From contig CAJINV010000023.1 in assembly GCA_905178155.1 (NCBI GenBank), positions 660,659 to 689,228 on the forward strand: a stretch of 28,570 nucleotides of DNA, read 5' to 3'. The DNA comes from Amoebophrya sp. A120. Taxonomy: Eukaryota > Sar > Dinophyceae > Syndiniales > Amoebophryaceae. Positions 8,285 to 17,721 of this stretch are shown here, in pieces. Within the stretch, counting starts at the first letter, position 1; each line of letters begins with the position of its first letter. The notes under the pieces were generated by a model. It was given only the letters and a program-made list of their open reading frames with translations, was not told the origin of the DNA and did no database searches. The position numbers and the translations under genes are program-made.

Positions 8285-11200
8285 ATGGCGATGAGGGCCC
8301 CGCCCTCGACTGTAGTAACAGCGTTTGTGTTTCACGATGTCGTCGACTGGGAAGAGGCTCCGTTCTGCAGCGACGCCGCGTGGCGAAACTGTATGAGCGC
8401 CGGGCCCTTTCTGACCCGCGGCGCGTTCGATATCAAACGCAAAAATGTCTGGGTCTGGAAGGTTGCAACTTGTAATGCTAGCTCTCCATACGACCTTGGA
8501 AATTTGTATTGCATGGCAAACAAAAGTCGCAGCCTCTTTTGCACATGCAAAAACGCAGTTTGTAGTCTTGCGGATTTGCTATGAGAAAGCGTTCTGAAAT
8601 AAAGTTGTCATGCTGTGTCACATTCGGAACTGTTTCCATCATCCACATTTTAGCATCACAAGTTTCCAGACCCAGATACTTTTGCAATGCATATTCGAAG
8701 GAAAGTATCGCAAGAAAAAACTGTTTCACTGTGAACTTGTGATGCAGAAAACGAAACGCCAAAGTGTTTGTCTTGCTACACCTGCAAGACATCCGATTTG
8801 CAAGCGTGTTTTCCCTTGGGAAGCGCGCATGGCAAATTTTCTGTCTCGTGTGTAACAAACTTGTGATGCAGATATCGCTAAGTCACAACAGTGAAACAGT
8901 TTTTTCGTGGGATAGAAAGTTGCGATTCTTGTGTGAAACGTACGACCACGTGGTTTCCGTCCAGGATTTTTTTGCGCTATCAAATGCAAAAATGTCTGGT
9001 TCTGGAAGAATTGGAACTTGTGATGCTAGCTTTGGTCTCTAAAAAAATCAGTATTGCATGACCAGCAAGAGGAGTCTAGTTTGTGCTACGCGGGGAGGGC
9101 GTTTTGTCATGCGGAGTGGGCATCAGGAAGTCCCCCTCTAAAAATCTGTGATGGTAGGGCATGCATCACAAACAATCCTGGGTCATGCAAAACATGCATG
9201 ACAAGTCTTAGAATCTTCCAGATCCAGACATTTTTGCATTTGATATGCGCTATTTGGCAAAGACCATCTGCCAGCGTCCAAACAGCAGGCGGCCGAGGAC
9301 CAAACCGAAAGCGAAAATAACCGGCAATTGGCGCACGAAACAAGTGGTGGCCGCAGAGTCTGCGTCCTGACGTTCGATGACGGGATTCGCAGCGACTCGG
9401 CTACCGTAGTGCCACTTTTGCAGAAGTACGGCGCGACGGCATCCTTCTATGTGATCGGTGAAGTATTGGAGAAGCGCACGGTGGTCCGGGCTCACAAAAT
9501 CCAGTTTCTTGTTCATGGCCCGAAACGGCACGCCGTTCTGGCAAAAGTTCTCGAGCATCTGCAGGAGCAGGAGCAGCTAAGAACTACATTATCTTCTACT
9601 TCCACATCTTCTACAAGAACGTCGAGAACAATGGTGGTGGAACAACAACTACACGGAAAAAATAAAGTAGAACACGACGAGAGCTGCAGGGAATCAACAT
9701 GGCTAGAAAATTTGTGGGCAACAAAGTCGCGGACCCGGTATCGGCGCAACTTCTGGTCCCGCTGCTATCGAACGGAAAAATCCCCCCTCCCCATATTGAA
9801 ACGGAAATTTCTGTTGCTGGATTTGTGTACACAAATCAGCTCTGTCTTGCAGTGAGGCACTACAGGCAGAGCCTAAGCCTGCGTGTGGGGGGTTTGGTGT
9901 AGGTGCTTGGCATAGCAGAGGCCTGCCATGATGCCGCCACAGCATCCATTACAAACCGCCTGCATAACGCGGCGGACTCTTTGGATTTGCCCTCTTGCAA
10001 GAGAGACTGGATTTGTGGTCACAAATCAGCATCACAAATTTTTAGAGTCATACCTTGCCAGTATGGGGAGGGGGGGATTTTTTCTCTCAATAGCTGCGAA
10101 ATCTTTCTCACTGCGGTCCTGCGCGATCCGGCGCACGGGGTCCTCTTGGACGAGCTTTTTTCCCGATTTGTGCTTGACCGGCTGAAAGTATCCGAGTCAC
10201 AGTTTATTCTGAGAAAATCTTCCCTCCCCATATCGAAAGGGAAATTTGTGATGCTGACTTGTGACCACAAATCAGCTGTGTCTTGCGTACAAGGCAAAGT
10301 GCACCCATGTGGCGCATAGTGCAGCGAGTCTGTCATGCGTTTTCTCCTATGCCAGATTTGTTTCTTATGCTCAGCTGCTAGCCGGACGATGCGTAGCACC
10401 TTCTAAATGGGCTTAGAATAATATGCCGCCACGTCGCTCTTGCTGCAATAGAAAGCTCATTTGTGTACATAAGTAAATCCAGCAACACAAATTGTCTTTT
10501 GACTATGGGGTGGGGGCTTTTTTCAGTTTGATACAATTCGCCGCCAAGTTCTACGCGAGTGACGCGGAGCTCGCGGACATGCAGCGTGCCGGGATGGTAT
10601 CAAAAGGAAAAATCCCCCCTCCCCATATCAAAGCCGAATAAATCTGTGCTGCGGGATTTGTGTAAGTACACAAATCAGCTTTGTCTTGCAGTATGGGAAT
10701 GCAGGCAGATACGAAGCCTTCCGGGCGGGGATGTTCTGACGTAGGCACTTAGCACGACAGAGACAGATCCCCGCTGTAGGCCTAGCAGCATTACAAACCG
10801 CCCGCAAATAAATGCGGCGAAGTGTCTGGATTTGCCTTCTTTCAATACAGAGACGCTCTGTGGCCACAAATCCGCATCACAAATTTTCACAAGTGTCCCC
10901 TTTTGGTACGGGAAGGGGGGATTTTTCCTCACGATAGATGGAGCTCGGCGCGCATGGGTACTACCACGACAAGCGTGACGACGTCGAAAACTGGAACCGG
11001 TGCGCGACGGCGATGGAACGCGTCCTGGGAACGTCGCCCGTATCCTGAGTAAAAACGTACCCACACCAGAGTCAGGATGGGGAATCGGCTAGACAAATCC
11101 ACAAGTTTTGGCTGTCTTGCATGACAAATTTGATGGAGCCGTATTGTAGTGCTGTTTGAGCTAGCTCAGCAGCATCACAGATCTAGTATATGGTACTGAT

Positions 11201-14200
11201 TGGAGCATGACAAATTGCAAAGCACGAGTAGAAAACGCTTGTCATGGGACTCCGCATGAGAAACATTTTCAGCATGCACATTTGCATCACAACGATGGGG
11301 TGGGGACGTTTTTAAATACGATAGCCTGTCAGTCTGACGTATCCGAACGGAGACCACCAGACCGTGCCGTATTAAGTGCAAAAGTATCTGATACTCGTAT
11401 TGCAATCATGCGTATACAAATCTTTTTCTGAAGGTAAACCCGCATTACAAATTTTATTTCTCATTATTGCGCTCTTGCTGGACATTACCAACATTTGCCC
11501 ACGCAGAGCCGTCCTCTTGCCGGACACAACCAACATCTGTCCGAAACAACAGCCCAGGGCCAAGACGACACCGTGAGGACGTACGACCACAGGGGGTTCG
11601 TCTCAATGATGATGATCATGCTGAGGAAATTTGTGCTGCATTCCATTTATATTACGAGTGCGATACTATTGCAATTCATATGCCGGACCTGCCGGCAAAA
11701 CTGTGTGAGAGAATAAAATCCCTCCAAGCCGGGTTTACCCTCACCCCCGGATCCTTTCACGTCAACCCGGTAACGGGGCAGCTACTCGACGAGGAGATGG
11801 ACCCAGTCGAAAAAAAACCTTCGCGAGGACCGTTTGGAAAACAAATGCTGCTACCACGCGAAGACTGCCGCTCTTATCAAATGCAAAAATGTCTGGTCTG
11901 GAAGAGTGCAAACTTGTCATGCATATTTTGCATGCCCCGTGAGGTCTGCAATGCAGGACTTAGCATGACAGGTTCTGCGAAGTCTCTATCATATCTATCC
12001 TGCATGACAAACTGCCGCTAAAAAAACTTGTTCAGAAGTGGACACCTTTTGATATTTGCAATGCATAGCTCCATCGTAGACGCGCATGCGGAGACCAACC
12101 GAGTGGCTTTTTTGGTCTCCGACATGCCCACGGCACTGGTCGCCCTGGAGTATCTGCTGCAGACGCAGGAGCGTCGCATTGGACTGGTAATCCTTCAGCA
12201 GCAGGAGTCTCATGTATTCTGTGTAAAAACATTCCCACCCCGAAGTTGTCATGAAAATGCGCAATGTTGACAGGAATCGATTTGTAATGCGTATCTCCAC
12301 GAGAGGCATGCCCAGTCGCGTTTTGACATTTGTAACGCTGTAAATAGAATGAGAAAGTGGCTTTCTCATGCGGCTTCCCTTGCTAGCCAGCACTACCCTG
12401 CAGATGGAAACTTGTCATGCAGAACTCCCAAAGCGTGCGGATTTGTGTTGCAGACTTCCCATCTTGACTACTGTGTGCGGACGTTTTTACTCAGGATATC
12501 ATGATGTTTTTGCTCAGGAGGACAAAGTGCAGCGAGAGAATATCGCAAGAAAAAAGTGTTACAGTTATAAATTATGTTGCAGAACACGCAGGAGGGATAA
12601 CTACCTCTGTCATGCACGAAATGCTTTCAAACCGTATTTCGTACGTGTTTCCCCGTAGGATTTCTGCAATGCAAGTTTTCCCTCTCATGCAGAGAGATTT
12701 TTTGTGTTGCTGAATGGACAACAAATGTGTAACTGTAACACTTTTTTCGTGGTATAGAGAACCTGGGAGAAGGCGGAGAATCGACGTCCTCCAATATCCT
12801 GTGTAAAAACGTCCCCGCCCTATAGCCAAGATGGGAAATCTGCTAGACAAATCAACAAGCACTGGCTCACGCGCATGACAAGTTTGGCTTCGACGTAGTG
12901 CTGTACTTAATCCTTTTCGGCTACTTCAGCAGCATCACAGATCTAGAATAGGATGCTGATTGGAGCATTACAAAGGGCAAAACACGACTAGAAAGTGCTT
13001 CTTATGGGGCTCCGCATGAGAAAGATTTTGAGTATGCAGCTCTGCATGACAACTGCGGGGTGGGGACGTAGTTTTTAAACAGGATATTATCCGACGCGGC
13101 CAGGGGTCCCGTTGCCGGCGCGGTAGAAGCCACGATCCAGCTGGCGACGCAGATTGAGTATCAGAAGGAAAAATCCCCCCTCCCCATATCGAAGTGGAAA
13201 TCTGTGATGCTGGATTTGTGTACACAAATCGGATTTGTCTTGCAGTGGAGCAGAGCCGGGGTAGGGACATTTTGGTGTAGGAACCTAGCAAGGCAGGCAT
13301 ATTCTCCGTAGGCCATACAGCATTACAAATTGCCTGCAGAACGGGGCGGGGTTTTTGGATTTGCCTTCTTGCAATACAGAGACGATTTGTGGCCTCAAAT
13401 CAGCATCACAAATTTTCAGAAGTATCCCGTTTTGGTATGGGAGGGGGGATTTTTCCTCACAATATTGAGGACCTGTGTGCCTTGCATGGCGTCGACACGC
13501 ACCGGGCCCATACCGCGGACCTGCGGCACTCTGCGGACCTGCAAGCGCTCGAACGCGCGCGGCCCAGCGTGTTTGTCTCCGTCGGATGGCGGGCCTTGTC
13601 TGTCCCGGCCTTGGCACAAACAGAGTACGGCGCCTGTGGGCTGCTCAAAGTGCGAGTAAAAGGAGGAGAAAATGAAAATGAAACAAAAACAACAAAAACT
13701 TCCTCTTTTACAACCACGACGTCGTCAACGGATCATGATCTCGTTGTTCATGAAAATAATGATCACAACATATTCTGAGCAAAAACGTCCCCACCCCAGA
13801 GTTGTCATGCAATTCTGCATGCCAACGAAGTTTCTCATGCGGAGCCCCATGAGAAGCATTGTCTAGTCGTGCTTTGGAATTTGTGATGCTAGAATCAGCA
13901 TGCTATGCTAGGTCTGTGATGCTGCTGAGCTACCTAAAACAGGACTACACTACGAGGACAGACTTATCATGCGAAGTAACCAAAGCTGGTAGATTTGTCT
14001 AGCAGACTTCCCATGTTGACTCTGGTGTGGGGACGTTTTTACTCAGGATACAACAGCCACCTCTCGTCGTCGCCACCGACAGCTCCTGCACAACATCCTC
14101 ATATCAAAAGGAAAAATCCCCCCTCCACATGCTGAAAAGGTATGTTTCTGAAAATTTGTGATGCTGATTTGTGACCACAAATCCTGTCTCTCTTGCAAGA

Positions 14201-16704
14201 GGGCAAACCCAGAGACTCCGCCACGATATGCAGACGATTTGTGATGCGGCAAGGCCTATAGGGCAGACGTCTGCCATGCTAGGCCCCTACACCAAGAGGC
14301 CCCCCTTAGGCTTACGATCTGCGTGCAGTCCTTTACTGCAAGACGAATGTGATTTGTGTACTCAAATACAGCAACACAGATTTCCGTTTTGATATGGGGA
14401 GGGGGCATTCTTCTTCTTGATACCTCACGATACTAATTCTGGTGCCCGAATAAAACAAGAAGAAGAAGATCCTCCTCCGCCTGTAATACCATTTCGTCCT
14501 TCCGCCAGGCGGGCAGAGTCGGAACAGACCACTAGCCTCGGATTCGGCCTCTTGGTCAACAGACGAGCAGCACATCACCACGACGACCAGGGCAAAGTAG
14601 GTTTGGAAGCGGACGTGGTCGCGAACAAGATGTTACGGACTACAGTGGACGAGGGAATAGATCGTGCAGGAGGAACTACTACTTCGCAACAAGAACCTGC
14701 TGGTGTTTTTGACCTCCAAGCTAGTGGATTTCATGATTTTGATGTCGGGCCGATGGGGGGTGCTGTTCCTGCCTCGAGTACAACAAGAACTCGTGCATCA
14801 ACTAGCACTCCTGCCAAAATACAGCTTGCTTCGCCAGCTCAACAACCTGCTCCCGGGGTCCTGGGTGTAAAAAAAGAAAAACCAACCTCGTCGAAGAACA
14901 TTCTGCATGGCGATCATGTGACGATGAAAAACAACAATAGTACTACAACAGCCCTCAACATTGCAAAAGAATCGATTTTGCTCGGCTTACTCCTGGCGGC
15001 GCATGTCGAAGGGTACGTGTTTCGGACTGCCTCCGACACGGGTCGGTTGAGCTCCGCCCTGTTTTCCTCGTCGGAGGCAAGAACTCCTGGAGCAAGAGAG
15101 ACGTCGGCAAGAACTCCAGAAGTAGTTGCACAACTACAAGGCGCAGCAGTTGTAGTTCATGATTCGCCTGGCACAATTTCTGGGTCTTCTGCAAGTAGAA
15201 CTACTGTGGCAGGAGTAAATAAAACAAGTACCCCACCTCCGCAGGAGCTGCACACCTCCCAGCAACTACACGAGGCCGTGCGGATTTTTCCGGCGCATCA
15301 TGATGTTGCAAAAAAAGTACTAGTACCCAATGCGGAACAACTAGTAAGCAACAACACGCGGAGCAACAAGCACGCTCGAGCGACTCGAACCCTCGTTCGA
15401 GCGACCTGTCCCTGCCTTCCCGATTGTGAGACGGTGACAAGCTTGTGGCCACTCCCACGCACGGTATACAATGGATTGAGCGTATCGAAGGGAAAAATTC
15501 CCCCTCCCCATATCAAAACGAAATTTCTGATGCTGGATTTGTGTACACAAATCCGAGCTGTCTTGCTGAAGAGCACTCTACAGGCCCATACCAAGTGTGA
15601 GTAGAGAGGTTGTGGCCTAGGCACTTAGCATGAAAAACATCCGCGCTGTAGGCCCAACAGCATGACAAACCGCCCGCGCAATCCGACGGAGCCTGCGAAG
15701 TTGCCTTCTTGCAAGACAGACACGATCTGTGACCACAAATCAGCGTCACAAATTTCCAAAAATATACCTTTTCAATATGGGGAGGGGGGATTTTTCCTTA
15801 CGATAGAGCGAGTGCCACATTCAAGAAGCAGCGCCGCTGGTTATCCTATGTCAAAACGTCCCCACACCATAGTCAAGATGGGAGGTCTGCAACACAAATT
15901 CCCAAGTTTTGGGACTTCTGCATGACAAGTTTCCATCTGCAGTGTAGTGCTGGCTAGCAAGGAAAGCCGCATGACAAAGCCACTCTCTCATCCTGTTTAC
16001 AGCATTACAAATTGCAAAACACGATTGAAACGCCTCTCATGAAGATGCGCATTACAAATGTTCCTGTCATTGCAAATCTGCATGACAACTCTGGGGTGGG
16101 GACGTTTTTGCTCAGGATACTGGTCATGAAAGAAGAAGCAGCAGCCTCTGAGGACGCCAACATGGTCAGTCGACAGAACGACCAAAGTATCAACAAAGAT
16201 GAGGAAAATTCTAATGGCGGTTGTTGTCCAACGACTTCTTCGTCGTGGCTTTCAGTGCTTGCCGCACTTCTGCTGTCACAGGCCGCGAAGGAGGGACTGC
16301 GAAGACTCCAAGAACAGTGTGCTGGTCGCCCTCGTGCTGGTGATAAAGGGGGAGTAAAAAATGAAAAGGAAACGGCAGCTGACAGAGACGCGCGACGAGC
16401 ACCAGGACCAACACAACTTCTAGGTGCATCAACAAAGCGAGGGGAAGATGCTGCAAAGGAGGCAAGTATTGTCGGAGATGATGTTGAAAAAGAACCGGAA
16501 GTAGATCATGCTGCTGTAGGCGGTACGCCGACTCCGTATGATTCTGTTATAGCCGGGACTGTGCTTCACACGTCTAGTATTTCTGGGGGCTTCGCTCTTC
16601 TGGCCTGTGTAAAGGACCAGGTGTGGTTCGTAGAGAAATTCGAGACTGACGCGATTTATCCGCGTGACCTCCTCACGCCGGCGCCAATCTATGCATACAA
16701 GTAG
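8285..16704 (+). CDS. NodB polysaccharide deacetylase joined to a formyltransferase-like region, 18 exons
   Basis: Exons: 8285-8430, 8699-8705, 8920-8977, 9251-9765, 10098-10204, 10539-10597, 10942-11040, 11329-11369, 11686-11874, 12073-12214, 12504-12540, 12762-12794, 13095-13158, 13470-13770, 14056-14101, 14428-15482, 15811-15841, 16125-16704. They total 3510 nt, 1169 residues, ending in TAG. The N-terminal part is a carbohydrate esterase 4 (NodB) domain: FHDVVD (16-21), LTFDDG (110-115, metal-binding Asp pair 113-114), the H-x3-H metal motif HGYYH (302-306), TYPNG (334-338) and LPREDC (400-405). From about 417 (RVAFLVSDMPTALVALEYLL) to SVGWR (536-540) the sequence resembles the N-terminal fold of formyltransferases. 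This second call is tentative. About 300 Ser/Thr/Asp/Glu-rich residues interrupt it, and the C-terminus (AGTVLHT to DLLTP) may be a formyltransferase-like beta domain. The start is the first ATG in frame; a second ATG is two codons on. Likely role: trimming and re-acylation of amino sugars. Confidence 0.85.
8431..8693. mobile_element. Introner B1, family II
   Basis: 263 bp, TSD TTCGA (8426-8430 and 8694-8698), ending AATGCATA. The next element starts only 7 nt beyond the removed TSD. Confidence 0.95.
8706..8914. mobile_element. Introner B2, family IV
   Basis: 209 bp, TSD GAAAG (8701-8705 and 8915-8919). Together with B1 it defines a 7-nt exon (8699-8705). The joined frame reads AFEGKLRFLC across both elements. 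Confidence 0.95.
8978..9245. mobile_element. Introner B3, family II
   Basis: 268 bp, TSD TGCGC (8973-8977 and 9246-9250). It is an inverted relative of A8. The joined frame reads QDFFALFGKD. Confidence 0.95.
9766..10092 (+). mobile_element. Introner B4, family I, forward
   Basis: 327 bp, TSD GCTGC (9761-9765 and 10093-10097). It is closely related to C6. The joined frame reads FWSRCEIFLT. Confidence 0.95.
10205..10533 (-). mobile_element. Introner B5, family I, reverse
   Basis: 329 bp, TSD CAGTT (10200-10204) and CAATT (10534-10538), 4 of 5. The left end (TATTCTGAGAAAATCTTCCC) resembles a family III start joined to a family I body, perhaps a chimera. The joined frame reads SESQFAAKFY. Confidence 0.92.
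10598..10936 (+). mobile_element. Introner B6, family I, forward
   Basis: 339 bp, TSD GATGG (10593-10597 and 10937-10941). It sits just upstream of the metal-binding HGYYH motif; the joined frame reads QRAGMELGAHGYYH. Confidence 0.96.
11041..11323 (+). mobile_element. Introner B7, family III, forward
   Basis: 283 bp, TSD GCCCG (11036-11040) and GCCTG (11324-11328), 4 of 5. The right end is AAATACGATA instead of CTCAGGATA. The joined frame reads GTSPVSLTYP. Confidence 0.93.
11370..11680. mobile_element. Introner B8, family VI with inserted cargo
   Basis: 311 bp, TSD TGCCG (11365-11369 and 11681-11685). Relative to C11 (149 bp) it is inverted and carries about 150 extra bases (about 11465-11616), including a two-copy 42-bp repeat. 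The joined frame reads QTVPDLPAKL. Confidence 0.93.
11472..11555. repeat. 42-bp tandem repeat inside introner B8
   Basis: Two diverged copies start with CTCTTGCYGGACA at 11472 and 11514, with ACCAACATYTGYCC inside each. Because 42 is a multiple of three, one frame encodes a 14-residue repeat (LLLDITNICPRRAV, then LLPDTTNICPKQQP). It is intronic; whether it was captured from a gene is unknown. Confidence 0.7.
11875..12067. mobile_element. Introner B9, family II, short
   Basis: 193 bp, TSD GCTCT (11870-11874) and GCTCC (12068-12072). The right TIR is badly eroded, yet the element still ends AATGCATA. It sits exactly at the boundary between the deacetylase and the second domain (PREDCRSIVDAHAE). 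Confidence 0.88.
12215..12498 (-). mobile_element. Introner B10, family III, reverse
   Basis: 284 bp, TSD TCATG (12210-12214 and 12499-12503). The joined frame reads QQQESHDVFAQ. Confidence 0.95.
12541..12756. mobile_element. Introner B11, family IV
   Basis: 216 bp, TSD GAGAA (12536-12540 and 12757-12761). The right end is GGTATA rather than GATA. The joined frame reads KVQRENLGEG. Confidence 0.94.
12795..13089 (+). mobile_element. Introner B12, family III, forward
   Basis: About 295 bp. After GGATA (ending 13086) come three extra bases, TTA, then TCCGA (13090-13094), matching the left TCCAA (12790-12794) at 4 of 5. Taking the end at 13086 instead gives the same frame with one more codon. 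Confidence 0.88.
13159..13464 (+). mobile_element. Introner B13, family I, forward
   Basis: 306 bp, TSD TTGAG (13154-13158 and 13465-13469), ending CACAATA. The joined frame reads ATQIEDLCAL. Confidence 0.95.
13771..14050 (-). mobile_element. Introner B14, family III, reverse
   Basis: 280 bp, TSD CAACA (13766-13770 and 14051-14055). It lies in the low-complexity insert of the formyltransferase-like region; the joined frame reads NNDHNSHLSS. Confidence 0.94.
14102..14422 (-). mobile_element. Introner B15, family I, reverse
   Basis: 321 bp, TSD CCTCA (14097-14101 and 14423-14427). The right TIR has lost its T-run (GGGGGCATTCTTCTTCTTGATA). The interior is related to A4. The joined frame reads AQHPHDTNSG. 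Confidence 0.94.
15483..15805 (+). mobile_element. Introner B16, family I, forward
   Basis: 323 bp, TSD GAGCG (15478-15482 and 15806-15810). It ends the 1055-nt exon 14428-15482, the longest uninterrupted exon in the window. The joined frame reads YNGLSECHIQ. Confidence 0.95.
15842..16119 (+). mobile_element. Introner B17, family III, forward
   Basis: 278 bp, TSD CTGGT (15837-15841 and 16120-16124). The joined frame reads AAPLVMKEEA. The 580-nt terminal exon follows. Confidence 0.95.
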
Positions 16705-17721
16705 AATGGGCACTGACTAGTAGGTCGATCTTTTGATTTTAACCACCTAGTAACGTCAATACATAGGCTTGATGTAATTGTATTCAGCATCGTTGTTCTA
16801 GCGATTTGAGTGATTATAGGGTCGTTGATGATGACGTTCCTCTTTTGATTTAGATAGATATCTGCCGTAGTGCAGTTGTTCTGAGAGCTGTTGAAATTAT
16901 GTATCCAAGAAATTATAGGTATAACTTGACTACAAAAAGAATTTCTACAGAGTTCTTGATTTTTGCATCGTTGCGACAGATGTACTGTGTGCACAAGAAC
17001 CTTGTCACCGTTCCAGATTTATTTCGGGAGTTGCAGTTCCGTAGCAGTAAGTGAATTTTTGCGGAAAGTAAACAACATTTGGACGCCACGACCGAAAAAC
17101 TGACCCAGAAGGCATTGCAAGTATAAAGGAGGAAAGTGAGAACGCTTGTCATCATCATGATGGGCATTATTTCTGCAATTGTTCAAAAATGTCCCTAGTG
17201 TGAATAAACTTCTGGCGATACAAAATAAAGCAGTGATGCCATCAAAAACAAATGTTCATGCAAAAGAACCTGCAAGAACCTAATGACTGTGACGATTTTT
17301 TTTTCCGTAGTAGACTCAGACACTTTTGTGTTCGCTTCATTTGAATTTCAAAGTATAGCTACGTCCTCCTGCTGCGACGGCATTTGCTGGTGTGGTCTGC
17401 GTCGATCGCAAAATCATACAAGCTTATTCTACGCGACAAAGATGAAAGCTTGCCGTCCGTGCATTTCATAATTTCCCGGTACTAGGGGACACGACACATA
17501 AAACCGGCGAAAGATCCATATTCTGGTGGAAGGGCGTGAGTAGCAAGGCAAACGGTTGTCCTGCGCTGCTGCTGCACCTACTCCTGCATGGTTATGTTTG
17601 AAAGTGTTTTTTACAACTACCGTAATACAGCTTTTTATTTTCTCCTGTGATCATAGATATAGAGATAGAGTTAGACTCTACTACTTGTTGAATAGATTAT
17701 TTTTTCGAGACCGTGGTCACC
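16705..17721. other. Intergenic region B-C
   Basis: About 1 kb of AT-richer sequence with no introner and no supported gene. Two pyrimidine tracts ending in AG (17295-17310 and 17631-17656) precede gene C and could serve as trans-splice acceptors, if this organism trans-splices like other dinoflagellates. Confidence 0.5.
17631..17656 (+). promoter_or_regulatory. Candidate trans-splice acceptor of gene C
   Basis: A pyrimidine-rich run, CTTTTTATTTTCTCC, is followed by a terminal ATAG, 65 bases upstream of the ATG of gene C. The shape fits an acceptor AG, but that is all the evidence; the run at 17295-17310 (T-run, then CCGTAG) is an alternative. Confidence 0.2.

Noticed and set aside
8065-8475. 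Long frame running from introner B0 into the first exon of gene B
   Set aside because: It is a shadow frame; the deacetylase motif FHDVVD and all later junctions support the frame starting at 8285.
698-16704. Ciliate-type genetic code with reassigned stops
   Set aside because: Genes A and C end in TGA and gene B in TAG at the expected lengths, and no in-frame stop remains inside the assembled frames.
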